This document shows positions 40,701-46,775 of a DNA stretch of 64,000 nucleotides, one piece after another. The notes under the pieces were generated by a model, which worked only from the letters and a program-made list of their open reading frames with translations, was not told the origin of the DNA and ran no database searches. Origin of the DNA: Cristatella mucedo (taxonomy: Eukaryota; Bryozoa; Phylactolaemata; Cristatellidae); assembly GCA_009760855.2 (NCBI GenBank), contig WPIO01000002.1:3555001-3619000 (forward strand), written 5' to 3'. Position numbers and translations under genes: made by a program. The first letter of the stretch is position 1. Each line of letters begins with the position of its first letter.

Positions 40701-43700
40701 GTGATAGTACACAACCCAGTTAAAGAAGATACATTACATATGCCCAGTACATAAATAAACTGCACATTCGATATTTGCTTGGAACCTAGGCACATTACCA
40801 CCATCTGCCGAGAGCTCGACGAGGGTGCAGCTAATTCACATACTATACACTTCTCAGTTGAATTTTTATAACTTGACTTCTTAGCAGCTTGCATCGGCAG
40901 ACAAGAGACATCGGGAGCACTGCTAACACTTTTCAGCAGAGCAGCTTAACTAGGTAACAGCAACAGCAGCAGGCCTGAACGAGGGACTGAATTGTAGAAG
41001 GTTCATTAACGACTTCCAGTCAAGCAATGTCTACAAACCCATCTAAATGTTTACAGTCGTGGGCGACATGCATCACTCATCAGGCTAGCATTTGATAGAT
41101 TACATTGCACATGACCTCACACTAAGTCTTGGCCTGCCTACTCACGAAGGCAGAAGCCCCAAACTAATTACACCACACTGCTGTGGAACTCAGGACAGGA
41201 ACACACACAGTGCCAGGAATCTCTGCTAGACTTACTACTACTTTCGATGACATATCAGTCTAAGATTTGGTCGTGTTCCAAGACGATAAAAAGATTGAGC
41301 AAGATCAAATATATAAAACCCAAGGAGATAAACAAAGCAAGAAGCAAGACAAATAGTCAGAATAGTTCTTCTTATACAAGCACGACTTGTCTTTAATAGT
41401 TCTTTCTATGCCTTCTTTTTTATTTCAATGCTATAGCACACTTAGGAACCTTTTAACAATTTTGTGCAATAGAAATTCTACATTGATTATTTGGAAAAGG
41501 AAATTCCCCAGCAAAGTTTTCTAGTTAAGTTCCGGCTCATGAAATAAAAGCATCGAAATTAAATTAATATTATTCCTTCCAACCAGAGGCAGCATAGGAT
41601 CCAGATAACATAAATGATTCGGTGATTACAATAAGCAGTGCTGGAAGCCACAGTGACTTCTGAATAGGGGGTGTCAGGAATGTTATGCATGCTGGTATCA
41701 CTGGTAGAAGCTGCAACTCATGGCATAGTTAATCGCTGAGAGCATTTACTTGAAAGTAATATATGCTGAACTCTATAATCAGAACTAGCAACTTCCAACA
41801 AAAAAAGCCACTCTGCATCGTACTGCGATGGAAACATTGCATACGACCAACTCTACAACACGTCAAGTTCTACAACATGAAGAGACCCAAGAAGAAGTTC
41901 AAGGAGCATCGTGGTGTGAGAATTCAGCCAACGCCTCACGACATAGTCAACTATGGAAAGAGGCTTTAGTAAGGTGCAACCATTTCACAACCCAGATTGT
42001 GGGTTCAAGTCCTTGGTCCACAGTAGCCTGGCTCACAACTAAGTAAGCAGACACCCAAGCCTGCATTACAATGAAACATTATAATTTTCCGAGATTTTTC
42101 AAGGGCATAAGATAATAAGGAATATGAAAGTACACCGATCAAGATGAACAAAAAACATACGAACATAACAGCTATAAGACATTGACAGCCTCTACTATAA
42201 TAGTCAGTCCAACAGCAGGCATTGTATACTGCACTGTTTTGGAGATAACGATTCAGGTGGGATGCCAAAGTAAAATTAGAAGATTTTGTTCACACTAATT
42301 GACATATGTTTGCAGTTCTCACAAAAAAGTGTTCCAGCAGCCATTTATCTGCCTTGCAATGTTGCAATTAATTCATAAACAAAAGTTGTAAACCATAACT
42401 AATAAATTGCCTCTCAACTTTGGCCTCAGAAAAAAATATAATAGTTATGGCGTTTGTATAGCACCGAGATGGAACCAATTCTCCATCCAGGTGCTTTACA
42501 ACTCGTTGCAAGACAAGCAATAAGCACGGGTTAATGACATGCAAGGTACAATGCTTCAAACAAACATGTATGAGTATCACGCTTGGGCCAGCATGCAAAA
42601 GCACACAATACATTCAGGGCCACTGCTTACTAAGACCCCTTAATATAGCATGCACCGAGTCATGCAAAAATAAGTAAGCAATGCATACAGGAACCAAATA
42701 GAACAGTTTACTGGGTGTGTGTGCAGGAAAGCTGAGCAGAACAGAGGCATCTCTAGCTGGCACTTATATAGTGCCAATTCAATGCAGGCAGTGACAGTAG
42801 CTGGAAGCAAAGTTCCAGACTTCTATTGCACTAACTTAAGACCTAATCAGCAAACAATTTTAATTTTAATACAAGGAGCATGGAGACGAGTGGATGCAAC
42901 ACGAAACCGAGGAGCAGATGGCGCGAGGGCACATTGGCCGAGCAAGAAGGTCGGATATGTAGGCTGGTGTCAGTGATTGAAGCGACCTGTGGACCAAAGA
43001 AAGGATATTAAAGTTGATCCGATTCTTGATAGAGAGCAAGTGAATCTCAGGCAGGAGTGGTATGTGGCATCTATATCATTGATGACCGACCAAATAAGCT
43101 GCCGAGTTTTTCACCACTTGCAGTCGATTAGGGGCACATGCCTGAGCAGCATTACATCATCAGCACAAAAGATATACTGCTAGCCAACGAAATTTGTTAC
43201 AAGATGCTATGGAAAGTCTAATGCACTGTTCAAGTGCACATGGTTCTGTGGTTTATAAACATGACGATAAAAATAGAAACCAAATTTGCAGAGAGCAATA
43301 CTTAGTGCTCCGGACAGAAAAGTGCAAAAGTAGCTTCGGGAACAGACATCTACTAGCAAGTTAAAGACTGCATTCCATCAAACTAGCTACTTCACTCAGC
43401 AAATCGAGATCACCCAGAAGACAGTGGGAAACACCTAATTAATCTAAACTGATTTGTCAAACTTCTGTAATTCTTCACAGGAGCATGAGAGACAGGCAAA
43501 CTTTTCAAGCATTCAAAACTGGTTCGGAGATCTACTCCCAGAGCAGCCTACTTCCGAGGGGGGTGGGAGGGGGAGGAGCTCGAAATCGGCATTGCGTAGC
43601 AAACATTGATTTGATTGACAAGCTTGCTAGGACAACAGCTGCTGGCATTAACAAAGCAAAGAAAGAAGAGTAAACAAAAAAGTCAAACAAATGGTGTACG

Positions 43701-45566
43701 ATTTGAAAAGCCTACATAAATATACAAACCAAAACGAAAATGTGCTGCATTCATGCTGTCTTAGCCTTGTTATATTCAGGGTATCAGTGCATTGATGGCT
43801 TAGGCCATTAGACCGTGCTCGAACAGTGTAATTTAAAAAAATTCACTAGCAGAAATCTATTGCATCGTTCCAGGAGTAACAACAGCATTTACATCGATAG
43901 ACTGCTTGATGTGGTTCTAGATAGAAAAAATATGCTATGCCATCCTTGTGAGTCGAACCCACAGCCTCCAAAAGGAGGGATGGGTCATACCAACTTATCT
44001 ATAGCAGGGGTCGGCAAATTTGTCGGACTACTAGGCCATTTCAGGAGGTCAAGAAGGCACACTAGGCCAGAAGAAACCATGCTCACTCCACAGGGCCGCC
44101 CGGATGGAGCATGGCCAGATGAACACAACAGTCGCACAAATGCAAACGGGAATTATAGGGGTAGACATTTACCATCCCCCCTGATCAGCCACTTCGATTT
44201 CATATACTCGCCTGATATCAGTTCTAAAAATAGACACAGGCCACAGACAACTTGAGCTGAAACCAGCAGTAATGAATGGGAATAAAACCATGACAAATAA
44301 ATTAGGCCGATCCAATAATAAATAACTAGGGGGCGTTAGGCGGGACTGGATTACTAGCTAGGTCATATCTGGCCCAAAGGCCAGAGTTTGCCGACCTCTG
44401 ATCTATAGTGACAAGCATGCTTTTAAACTCGCACAGCAATCACATGTTTAGATGATATCTTGCTAACGATGGAGCTTGAAAGATTTCTGAAGCAATATAC
44501 CTATGCTAGAATACCAGACGGCATCAAAACGTAGTTCAGAAACCTCAGGTAGAGCAAGCACATTTGATAGCTGACGAGGCAGTCCTGCATCCTTAGCATG
44601 CCCCTTGTATAATGGTAACAATACAAATACAATATATAATTCATTTGTGTAGCATCCTACGATAAATAAATCTCTATCCAGGGGCTTCACATATGCCACA
44701 GACCTCGAGCCTACGACCTCGGTCGTAAAGGTGAGCACCTTGACCTTGGACATTTAAGGTGAGCATCTTAACCCATGGGTCAAATCAGAGCAAACAAGTT
44801 GACTGAAATCGAGTTTCATAAGCTTTGCATGCTGTGTTACTGGGCATCAATGATCTCAAGCCAATCATGGCAGAAAAATTGGGTGCGCAAGTTAAATGCA
44901 GTGTGTATTCCTCAGCAGTGTGACACGACTAAAGTACGAAACAATCCTGTACCAACCTTCTACCATTAGGTCTGCTTACCAGCCACAACACTCACGGTCA
45001 ATAAGCAGCAAACGCATAGTTGGTCCCGATTTATGCATCGAAGAGGGAAGTGAGACTAACACAGCCATAACGGGGCATTGCAAAAGAGCGCGAGCTTCGA
45101 TTTGAGCATGCGTACGTCTGCATTGGGAGGCTAGCTGGCCTGCCGGATGGAGAGGGAGAGGTGGTGGTAGGCCGGCTACTGTGGCGAGCTATACCTGAAC
45201 TGTTCGCGGCATCTAACCGGGTCCAGTCGACTGAATAAAAAGTACGCGGTAACTTCGAATGCCTTTTTGTTCGGCAACACGAACATGTCCCTAAAAATGT
45301 AAGAAGGAAGCTTGAGCCGCAGGCTCAGCTTCGACTAAATAACGAGCTTCTCATTTATGAGCTCGGGCAGCATAGCGATTGAAATGCAACAGACAAGGCA
45401 GCGTGGCCAGCATTGAGGGAGTCGATAATTCAAAATACGTGCCGCACCTGTTGAGCTCCAGCTTATATTTCACTTCGGCGCTCTGCTGGTCGAACCCGAG
45501 CAAGAGCAAGTTCGTGTGAAATGCTTGGCGCAGGTCCTCTGCTTGCACATACGTGTCGCCCGCCAT
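7601..45566 (-). CDS. HAUS6: HAUS augmin-like complex subunit 6 (20 exons)
   Basis: Subunit of the eight-part augmin complex, which binds spindle microtubules and, through its HAUS6 subunit, recruits NEDD1/gamma-tubulin ring complex to branch new microtubules. Exons in order of translation: 45566-45448, 45290-45195, 39507-39423, 37354-37225, 37111-36940, 36838-36634, 36545-36369, 30052-30006, 29840-29785, 29695-29605, 25360-25249, 25156-25009, 24192-24048, 23959-23702, 20843-20690, 20155-20059, 19566-19456, 12368-11586, 11245-11075, 7719-7601. The sum is 3276 nt in one frame, 1091 residues; the human protein is about 955. Family marks: DMFVLPNKKAFEV, CWPVFNDK with AAFRKGCVEWL, LFLSPGGDKFYALMHGF, DLWKAVDAFI and NIYKGGKVDLL. 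The start ATG sits in a strong context (ACCATGG) within a CpG-rich segment. The C-terminal half is low-complexity and acidic. Introns are repeat-rich. Splices were placed by eye. Confidence 0.93.
7720..8841. other. HAUS6 intron 19, unassigned part
   Basis: No conserved coding, tRNA or transposon signal recognised. A 109-codon open frame at 8415-8744 starts with a hydrophobic stretch, but it has no family resemblance and sits inside an intron, so I do not call it a gene. Confidence 0.4.
8842..9620. mobile_element. Inverted-repeat DNA element, CTACACTGG family, copy 1
   Basis: Left end CTAAACTGGCAAACGTTAGG and the reverse complement of the right end CTACACTGGCAAATGTTTGG form imperfect terminal inverted repeats that continue with ACTCRAGA. 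The internal sequence (for example the gaggaattag and ggcagc...gacatat blocks) matches copy 2 at 39815-40393. No transposase is encoded, so it is non-autonomous. It carries a second element inside it (9374-9547) that copy 2 lacks. Confidence 0.75.
9374..9547. mobile_element. pogo/Tc1-mariner-like MITE nested in the CTACACTGG element
   Basis: 174 bp flanked by TA on both sides (9372-9373, 9548-9549). Ends CAGTCGAATCTGCTTATAAG and, reverse complemented, CAGCCGACTCCACGTATAAA. A second inward ATTCTTATAAGCAGA block lies near 9490. TA duplication and CAG termini are typical of pogo/Tigger-type elements. Confidence 0.65.
9621..11074. other. HAUS6 intron 19, unassigned part
   Basis: No gene or transposon coding recognised. 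Only a CA-rich microsatellite at 10811-10850 stands out. Confidence 0.4.
10811..10850. repeat. CA/CAAA microsatellite
   Basis: Alternating acaaa and ca units in HAUS6 intron 19. Confidence 0.9.
11075..11245 (-). CDS. HAUS6: HAUS6 exon 19
   Basis: Encodes DDTPRVVRFIVGAPPLFPA and a Ser/Pro-rich stretch (SPSSPGSSSFDSPKIVELSD) ending EFLK. The SPSSPGSSSFDSP cluster offers several proline-directed phosphosite candidates, as seen in the C-terminus of vertebrate HAUS6, which Plk1 and Cdk1 modify. The regulatory role is inference. Confidence 0.83.
11586..12368 (-). CDS. HAUS6: HAUS6 exon 18 (long disordered exon)
   Basis: A 783-nt exon, the longest of the gene, open throughout. It begins AISDDDEEVDIITIDSHQK and runs through Ser/Thr/Asp-rich sequence with no recognised domain, ending EIAPDHF before gtaagg. 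Acceptor tttaag at 12370-12369. Predicted to be intrinsically disordered. Open frames on other strands here are shadows of it. Confidence 0.82.
12400..13260 (-). mobile_element. L2/CR1-type LINE, lineage A, 3' part
   Basis: Minus-strand reading gives the C-terminal reverse-transcriptase pattern (LHW.. then ...SLAYLT.. and a WNSRQLTS-like block), followed by the lineage tail with an ATT/ACT-rich end at about 12400-12500. Many frameshifts. Confidence 0.75.
13300..13425 (-). mobile_element. L2/CR1-type LINE, lineage B, 3' tail stub
   Basis: Matches the 3' tail of the copies at 5690-6190 and 32860-33215 (the tctccatctgtaactc...agcctaagcagatttcagta stretch). Confidence 0.7.
13430..14000 (-). mobile_element. 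LINE reverse-transcriptase fragment with intact YADD
   Basis: On the minus strand 13548-13575 reads FMLYADDIQLYLYFDP, the catalytic box of a non-LTR reverse transcriptase, with YADD at 13566-13555. Neighbouring frames are broken. Related copies elsewhere in the window have YADG. Confidence 0.75.
14400..14755. repeat. Dispersed repeat shared with 25855-26110 and 33540-33640
   Basis: The stretch from about 14485 (aaatcagaaatgaactcctg) to 14755 (gcagagattggtaaattgg) is closely matched at 25855-26110, where it leads into the LINE body, so it is probably LINE 5' sequence. Confidence 0.65.
14870..15113 (-). mobile_element. L2/CR1 LINE lineage A, 3' tail, nested insertion
   Basis: Minus-strand sequence carries the ...catttaaaaagaagct...gcatgtggacac... 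tail of lineage A. The flanks (about 14790-14870 and 15118-15170) are contiguous in another repeat copy at 28588-28760, so this tail appears to have inserted into it. Confidence 0.6.
15170..16990. other. HAUS6 intron 17, unassigned part
   Basis: No coding resemblance, RNA gene or clear transposon end seen. Short overlapping open frames here have no family resemblance. Confidence 0.4.
16990..17400 (-). mobile_element. L2/CR1 LINE fragment
   Basis: Minus-strand reading includes SRLDYYNSVLAGPPKKAL, then (after a stop) PLQLMMTRVARLVNKPQRF and a HVFPLLKEL block, the conserved thumb-side part of L2-type reverse transcriptases. The stretch at 17220-17370 recurs at 33690-33870. Confidence 0.7.
18395..18735 (-). 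pseudogene. Tc1/mariner transposase relic in HAUS6 intron 17
   Basis: Minus strand, in order: KLGGNEVIV near 18725-18695 (family pattern GGGSVMVWGCFS), FQKDIDRKCTANYI near 18580-18540 (pattern FQQDNDPKHTA), and TKWPSHSPDLKPIEQICHDV near 18495-18435 (pattern WPAQSPDLNPIEHLWD). Stops interrupt it and the second catalytic Asp context is altered. A separate copy of the same family lies at 2600-3300 on the other strand. Confidence 0.8.
18764..18810. repeat. Short tandem repeat, unit about 17-20 bp
   Basis: Three near copies of a gttgatagatgca unit next to the Tc1 relic. Confidence 0.8.
19456..20843 (-). CDS. HAUS6: HAUS6 exons 15-17
   Basis: 20843-20690 encodes an Ala-rich predicted helix (KIEAALAQGLAGQRKQL, TAEARADEALADK). 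20155-20059 encodes NFVLMGGKEDEDEDNSGIDG with an acidic run. 19566-19456 encodes DVPNENSTMLDDIFTCQC. All phases match (2, 0, 1, 1). Function of these segments is unknown. Confidence 0.8.
19740..20040 (-). mobile_element. L2/CR1 LINE, lineage B, 3' fragment
   Basis: Shares the acagagaaagtgataagcat, gcagagcaaat and gtcgccaatgg strings with the copies at 5690-6190 and 32860-33215. It carries a local 39-bp tandem duplication at 19744-19821. Confidence 0.72.
19744..19821. repeat. 39-bp direct tandem duplication
   Basis: Two adjacent copies starting agtgcttaaagctgtatggc with no visible mismatch, within a LINE fragment. Confidence 0.92.
21655..23040 (-). mobile_element. L2/CR1 LINE, lineage A, truncated
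   Basis: 3' end is an ATT-rich run at 21658-21675. The minus-strand body runs through the tail, the C-terminal block (DFKVLSLTFRFLHSLALAYL), and the catalytic region near 22580-22620, where the box reads YADG rather than YADD. Frameshifted throughout. Confidence 0.8.
23415..23585 (+). repeat. tRNA-derived SINE, family A, copy 2
   Basis: Head with box-A-like agcccaagggtaaggtgc and box-B-like ggattcgaatcc, then the ggcgattgccattaaggctc-type body and a gctatacaaatgaggctgtt tail. Lies in HAUS6 intron 14, antisense to the gene. Confidence 0.8.
23702..25360 (-). CDS. HAUS6: HAUS6 exons 11-14
   Basis: 25360-25249 (RLVNDVVPDLKKNIADMSKK, helical), 25156-25009 (GFGMLPYTPTATRMNLH and a Gln/Pro-rich linker), 24192-24048 (Ser/Pro-rich, SPEVATRVIRSAVSASS), 23959-23702 (low-complexity, ending in Ala/Lys-rich RHTAEPAAATAARKQLARQ). 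Beyond exon 11 there is little direct resemblance to known HAUS6. The assignment rests on uninterrupted frame, matching phases and good splice sites. Phosphorylation-prone linkers are typical of this region in the family. Confidence 0.82.
24340..24560 (+). mobile_element. LINE lineage A, 5' body fragment
   Basis: Matches 26190-26410 inside the longest LINE copy (shared strings ttgtcaactg, tatctttctggactta, gggcacctccactagaaagc). Confidence 0.6.
24750..24958 (+). mobile_element. L2/CR1 LINE lineage A, 3' tail
   Basis: Carries the full diagnostic tail: gcaagctgccactaacc, gcatgtcacccctaacc, tgcttcctttgcagcaaatg, aagtgcctagaaagagatta, and ends in a (tat)n run. Confidence 0.85.
25855..28418 (+). 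mobile_element. L2/CR1 LINE lineage A, longest copy
   Basis: Retrotransposon in HAUS6 intron 10. The plus-strand reading, with several stops and frameshifts, gives in order: SQVKSSFYKNIIDSQMHKPK with DDLANRFSSFIVNKI; HLDPDPTVLVLGCIDLLLPC with SGHVPAPFKK; the reverse-transcriptase core with PQGPVLGLVLF and FHFYADGTQLNL (active elements have YADD); then LHNIAKIRANLDKN, LAGLPPCTIRCLQLVQKSAA and LHWVPAKHRLY. The 3' end has the aagtgcctagaaag...ctatacaaatatattatt tail. The 5' end is approximate and the endonuclease part is not recognisable. Inactive. Confidence 0.85.
28419..28590 (+). mobile_element. L2/CR1 LINE 3' tail, second adjacent copy
   Basis: A second lineage-A tail directly after the first, ending gtgctatacaaacgtattat plus an ATT run. 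Confidence 0.75.
28812..28965 (+). repeat. tRNA-derived SINE, family A, copy 3
   Basis: Decayed head (actcttcacgacctaggatg, gtctgagtctt), body with gcgattgccattaaggctc and a gctatatacatgagaccatt tail. Confidence 0.7.
29012..29150 (-). repeat. tRNA-derived SINE, family B (LINE-like 3' end)
   Basis: Minus strand: head aaggtgcttgccccgacc..., box-B-like ggtgggctcgagctc, then catatatgaaagcctgaata, gagatcaagttct, and a gggcgctatacaagcaaatc end that matches the lineage-A LINE tail. Confidence 0.72.
29605..30052 (-). CDS. HAUS6: HAUS6 exons 8-10, including two very short exons
   Basis: Exon 8 is 47 nt (30052-30006, RNVSNIYKGGKVDLL), exon 9 is 56 nt (29840-29785, LLHLWNLSLHLYFEKFHD) and exon 10 is 91 nt (29695-29605, GSLDTRDAVSRLQTKAHIH then TAEVKDLQALR). 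The phases 2, 1 and 2 interlock, and the joined reading reproduces the family's GNVYEAGKLNLLTV..L motif across the exon 8/9 junction. About 6.3 kb of repeat-rich intron separates exon 7 from exon 8. Confidence 0.9.
30760..30925. repeat. 83-bp tandem duplication (diverged)
   Basis: Two copies starting atccctgaatggctgaata, periods of 83 bp, with small differences. HAUS6 intron 7. Confidence 0.8.
31470..32225 (+). mobile_element. L2/CR1 LINE lineage A, 3' third
   Basis: Begins within AYFQLHNIAKIRACL, runs through the C-terminal block (cactggctcccaatcaagca...), SLHSLAPAYL-like sequence and the WNSLPTDV-like block, and ends with a decayed tail (ctgttgttgctaaacaaatg). Frameshifted. Confidence 0.8.
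32860..33215 (-). mobile_element. L2/CR1 LINE, lineage B, 3' fragment
   Basis: Same tail and RLWNS-type coding end as 5690-6190 (strings cacagtctaggacc, agagcaaaagcat, ttgccaaaagtcttaaa). Confidence 0.72.
33690..34480 (-). mobile_element. L2/CR1 LINE lineage A fragment
   Basis: Minus-strand reading includes FHFNNLLLLVLRACTIRCLP, NLQQGLSVGNFAIA and FLTDLHW (frameshifted). 33690-33870 matches 17220-17370. Confidence 0.75.
34490..34960 (+). mobile_element. L2/CR1 LINE fragment, head to head with the previous one
   Basis: Plus-strand pieces of the C-terminal block (cttcactggctccttatcaa, ttgcttgcaccagcatatct, cctaaagcctgaaactcg). Contains a 34-bp tandem duplication at 34771-34832. Confidence 0.7.
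34771..34832. repeat. 34-bp tandem duplication
   Basis: Two near-exact copies of a tttactttgcaccatttaag unit. Confidence 0.88.
35050..35160 (-). mobile_element. L2-type 3' tail fragment
   Basis: Minus strand: tgcctagaacaagatttagt, tctcttaaggtgctatacaa, then ATT-rich run. Confidence 0.65.
35161..36368. other. HAUS6 intron 7, unassigned part
   Basis: No gene recognised. Open frames on both strands at 35710-36055 overlap, and neither shows family resemblance. Confidence 0.4.
36369..37354 (-). CDS. HAUS6: HAUS6 exons 4-7
   Basis: Four closely spaced exons: 37354-37225 (LFLSPGGDKFYALMHGF), 37111-36940 (LLHPTLTPRNLDMAEVMVK, helical), 36838-36634 (charged helix ELAKEHRELAKKIRERQEDL, then a basic linker with a GRRCAGNTG string), and 36545-36369 (DLWKAVDAFIASKNAEREIV then IPDLLLRSCEKELAR). 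The charged helices suggest the coiled-coil start of the augmin T-III half. The order matches human HAUS6 through its LW...E..VV..VL segment. Confidence 0.92.
37615..38980. other. HAUS6 intron 3: repeat start and an orphan open frame
   Basis: 37615-37700 matches the L2/SINE-type tail family on the minus strand (aacacccttagagaactaaa, ggtgctttacaacatg). The plus strand has a 181-codon open frame (37623-38168), the longest single-exon non-shadow frame here, but it starts inside the repeat, has no recognisable motif and is antisense within an intron. I do not call it a gene. Confidence 0.4.
38981..39230 (+). mobile_element. LINE lineage A, N-terminal reverse-transcriptase fragment
   Basis: Reads SGHVPAPFKEAVVRPQLKKA then TLDRENL and, frameshifted, a KTLERAVVDQLNSD block. 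Equivalent to 26930-27110 of the longest copy. Confidence 0.8.
39423..39507 (-). CDS. HAUS6: HAUS6 exon 3
   Basis: Encodes TCWPVFNDKANEAAFRKGC followed by VEWLAQVSK, the most diagnostic motif of the family's N-terminal domain (CWPPFD...FRK.C.EW in vertebrates). Acceptor ggcag, donor gtaaga; entered in phase 2, left in phase 0. It lies about 5.7 kb from exon 2. Confidence 0.93.
39815..40393. mobile_element. Inverted-repeat DNA element, CTACACTGG family, copy 2
   Basis: 579 bp. Ends CTGTTTCTACACTGG and, reverse complemented, CTGCATCTACACTGG. Flanked by CTCAAG (39809-39814) and CTTAAG (40394-40399), probably a target duplication around TTAA with one change. It splits a LINE/SINE-type tail (left atagcaccct, right agagaactaagtc), whose unsplit form is seen elsewhere. 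Non-coding, with the same interior as 8842-9620 but without the nested MITE. Confidence 0.75.
40394..40725 (-). repeat. Dispersed repeat, copy 1 (tail family with extended body)
   Basis: Strings aagagaactaagt, atgcttgtgccag, accgaatcatg, gaaagctgaacagaacag and cagtgcaggaagtgatagta occur in the same order at 42434-42810. Confidence 0.65.
40726..42433. other. HAUS6 intron 2, unassigned part
   Basis: No coding or transposon motif recognised. A tRNA-like SINE head remnant may lie near 41966-42030 (gaggctttagtaaggtgcaa, gggttcaagtcc). Confidence 0.4.
42434..42810 (-). repeat. Dispersed repeat, copy 2
   Basis: Begins gcgtttgtatagcaccgaga and matches 40394-40725 through gaaagctgagcagaacagag and atgcaggcagtgacagtagc. 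The start resembles an L2/SINE 3' tail. Confidence 0.65.
44005..44400. mobile_element. hAT-type MITE with exact target duplication
   Basis: 396 bp. Left end CAGGGGTCGGCAAATTTG, right end (reverse complement) CAGAGGTCGGCAAACTCTG; 13 of the first 14 bases agree. Flanked on both sides by the 8-bp string atctatag (43997-44004 and 44401-44408). CAGGGGTCGGCAA ends with 8-bp duplications are a hallmark of non-autonomous hAT elements. No transposase inside. Located in HAUS6 intron 2. Confidence 0.93.
44632..44785 (-). repeat. tRNA-derived SINE, family B, copy with repeated head
   Basis: Minus strand: ttaagatgctcacctt, then again aaggtgctcacctttacgac, then gtaggctcgaggtc, catatgtgaagcccctggat, agagatttatt, and atgctacacaaatgaatta. 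The head segment is present twice. Confidence 0.75.
45195..45566 (-). CDS. HAUS6: HAUS6 exons 1-2 (N-terminal domain start)
   Basis: Exon 1 (45566-45448) begins MAGDTYVQAEDLRQAF and continues LLLLGFDQQSA, ending ...LELN plus two bases before gtgcgg. Exon 2 (45290-45195) follows an acceptor preceded by acattttt and encodes DMFVLPNKKAFEVTAYFLF, the counterpart of NMFDKPN..AFHVV in vertebrate HAUS6. It ends with AG before gtatag, so both junctions are phase 2. Confidence 0.92.
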
Positions 45567-46590
45567 GGTAGCTCACCGCCGACCCTTCAAGCAAGGCTGG
45601 GACAGTTGCGGCTGATGCCGCGCGCCTGCACGCCGGCCGATTGAACACGCAAAGAAGCGAAAGGCGCCGGCGCACTTCGCAAGCCGCAAGGTACGGACAT
45701 CTTAATGCGACATCTCTCCGGCCGTCGCGAAAGCGAGGCGAGAGGAAGGAGAACGCAGAGAAGGATAGCGCTACCCCAGCGGACCGCGGTCGGACTGGTC
45801 GGACAACGTGCTGCAGCAAGTGGTTGGGTTTCATTACCAAGGCTACGCATGGGAGTCGGCTTGTAGCTAGCCACTTCCCATAGCGACGACGAGTCTGCGC
45901 AAAGGTGAAGGCACTTGTAACAGAAAAGCAATGACGCCTACGCACCTGTGATTACTTTATTTCGCTGAAGCCTTGCGATAGACGAACGAACGGGCGTGCG
46001 TAGCGAGGAACCACGGCGAGAGCCAATTGAAAACCCCGCCTCATTCAACCCGACGGAGGACGCGGTTCACCAGGGGGCGCTTCATCACGACTTCCGAGTA
46101 GGCCGAATCGAGTGGACAAGGCCAAGGCCACAGAAGTTATTGTTGAACGGCAAATTCGCTGACTTTTATTTGTTGATCAACAATCCTGCATGGGATAAGA
46201 ATTACAATTCGAAAAGTCGGATACGAACAAGCAAATCAACTAGGGCGCGGTGCTTAGTCGATTGCGCGTACCCCCACACATCCAGGCCTGGTCGTTGCAT
46301 CGAGTGTCTGATAAGCCCCGTCTTGGCGCTTGCACGAGATAGTACCTGGTAAATAGTGGACTACTTTTGGAAAAGAGCATTTCGATTTTAACGGAAGCTA
46401 TGGCGTCGAAGAGTCTGACCGAGTGTGTTGTACTTCGGTAGCAGCGCGCAGGGCGGGGAGGGGGTTGCGGTGTTGGATCTTCGCGACGACTGCGGCCCAT
46501 GGATGCTGCGCCTTTCCCCCGCCGCCGCATTCGGCTATCCTCTGCAAGCTTTTTTTGAGTTAAACTTTCGTCTATTGGCGACTCGCCTTT
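45567..46590. promoter_or_regulatory. CpG-rich region upstream of HAUS6 (putative promoter)
   Basis: Starting at the HAUS6 ATG the sequence turns rich in CG dinucleotides (about 45560-46110 and again 46420-46540), unlike the AT-leaning, CpG-poor introns. No TATA box is evident on the minus strand. Long overlapping open frames here come from base composition. Promoter function is inference. Confidence 0.55.
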
Positions 46591-46726
46591 CAGTTATAAT
46601 AATAACAATTCATTTGTATAGCGACCGCAGAGAACTTGATCTCTTTCTAAGCACTGTGGATATGCGCAGTAAAGGAAGCACAGTCGAATAGTTAGTTGGT
46701 AACTCGTTCAATTTCAACAAGAATAA

Positions 46727-46775
46727 CATGGTTAGAGATGGCATGCACAGAGTCAGCATGCCATCTCTAACCATG
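46727..46775. repeat. Perfect 20-bp inverted repeat with 9-bp loop
   Basis: Left arm CATGGTTAGAGATGGCATGC (46727-46746), loop 46747-46755, right arm is its exact reverse complement (46756-46775). It replaces part of the usual LINE tail. Confidence 0.95.

Noticed and set aside
44463-44600. Segment considered as HAUS6 exon 2
   Set aside because: No acceptor gives the needed phase; the exon at 45290-45195 fits both phase and motif.
45463-45945. 160-codon minus-strand frame and overlapping frames upstream of HAUS6
   Set aside because: Low stop-codon density is explained by GC-rich sequence; the frames overlap each other on both strands.
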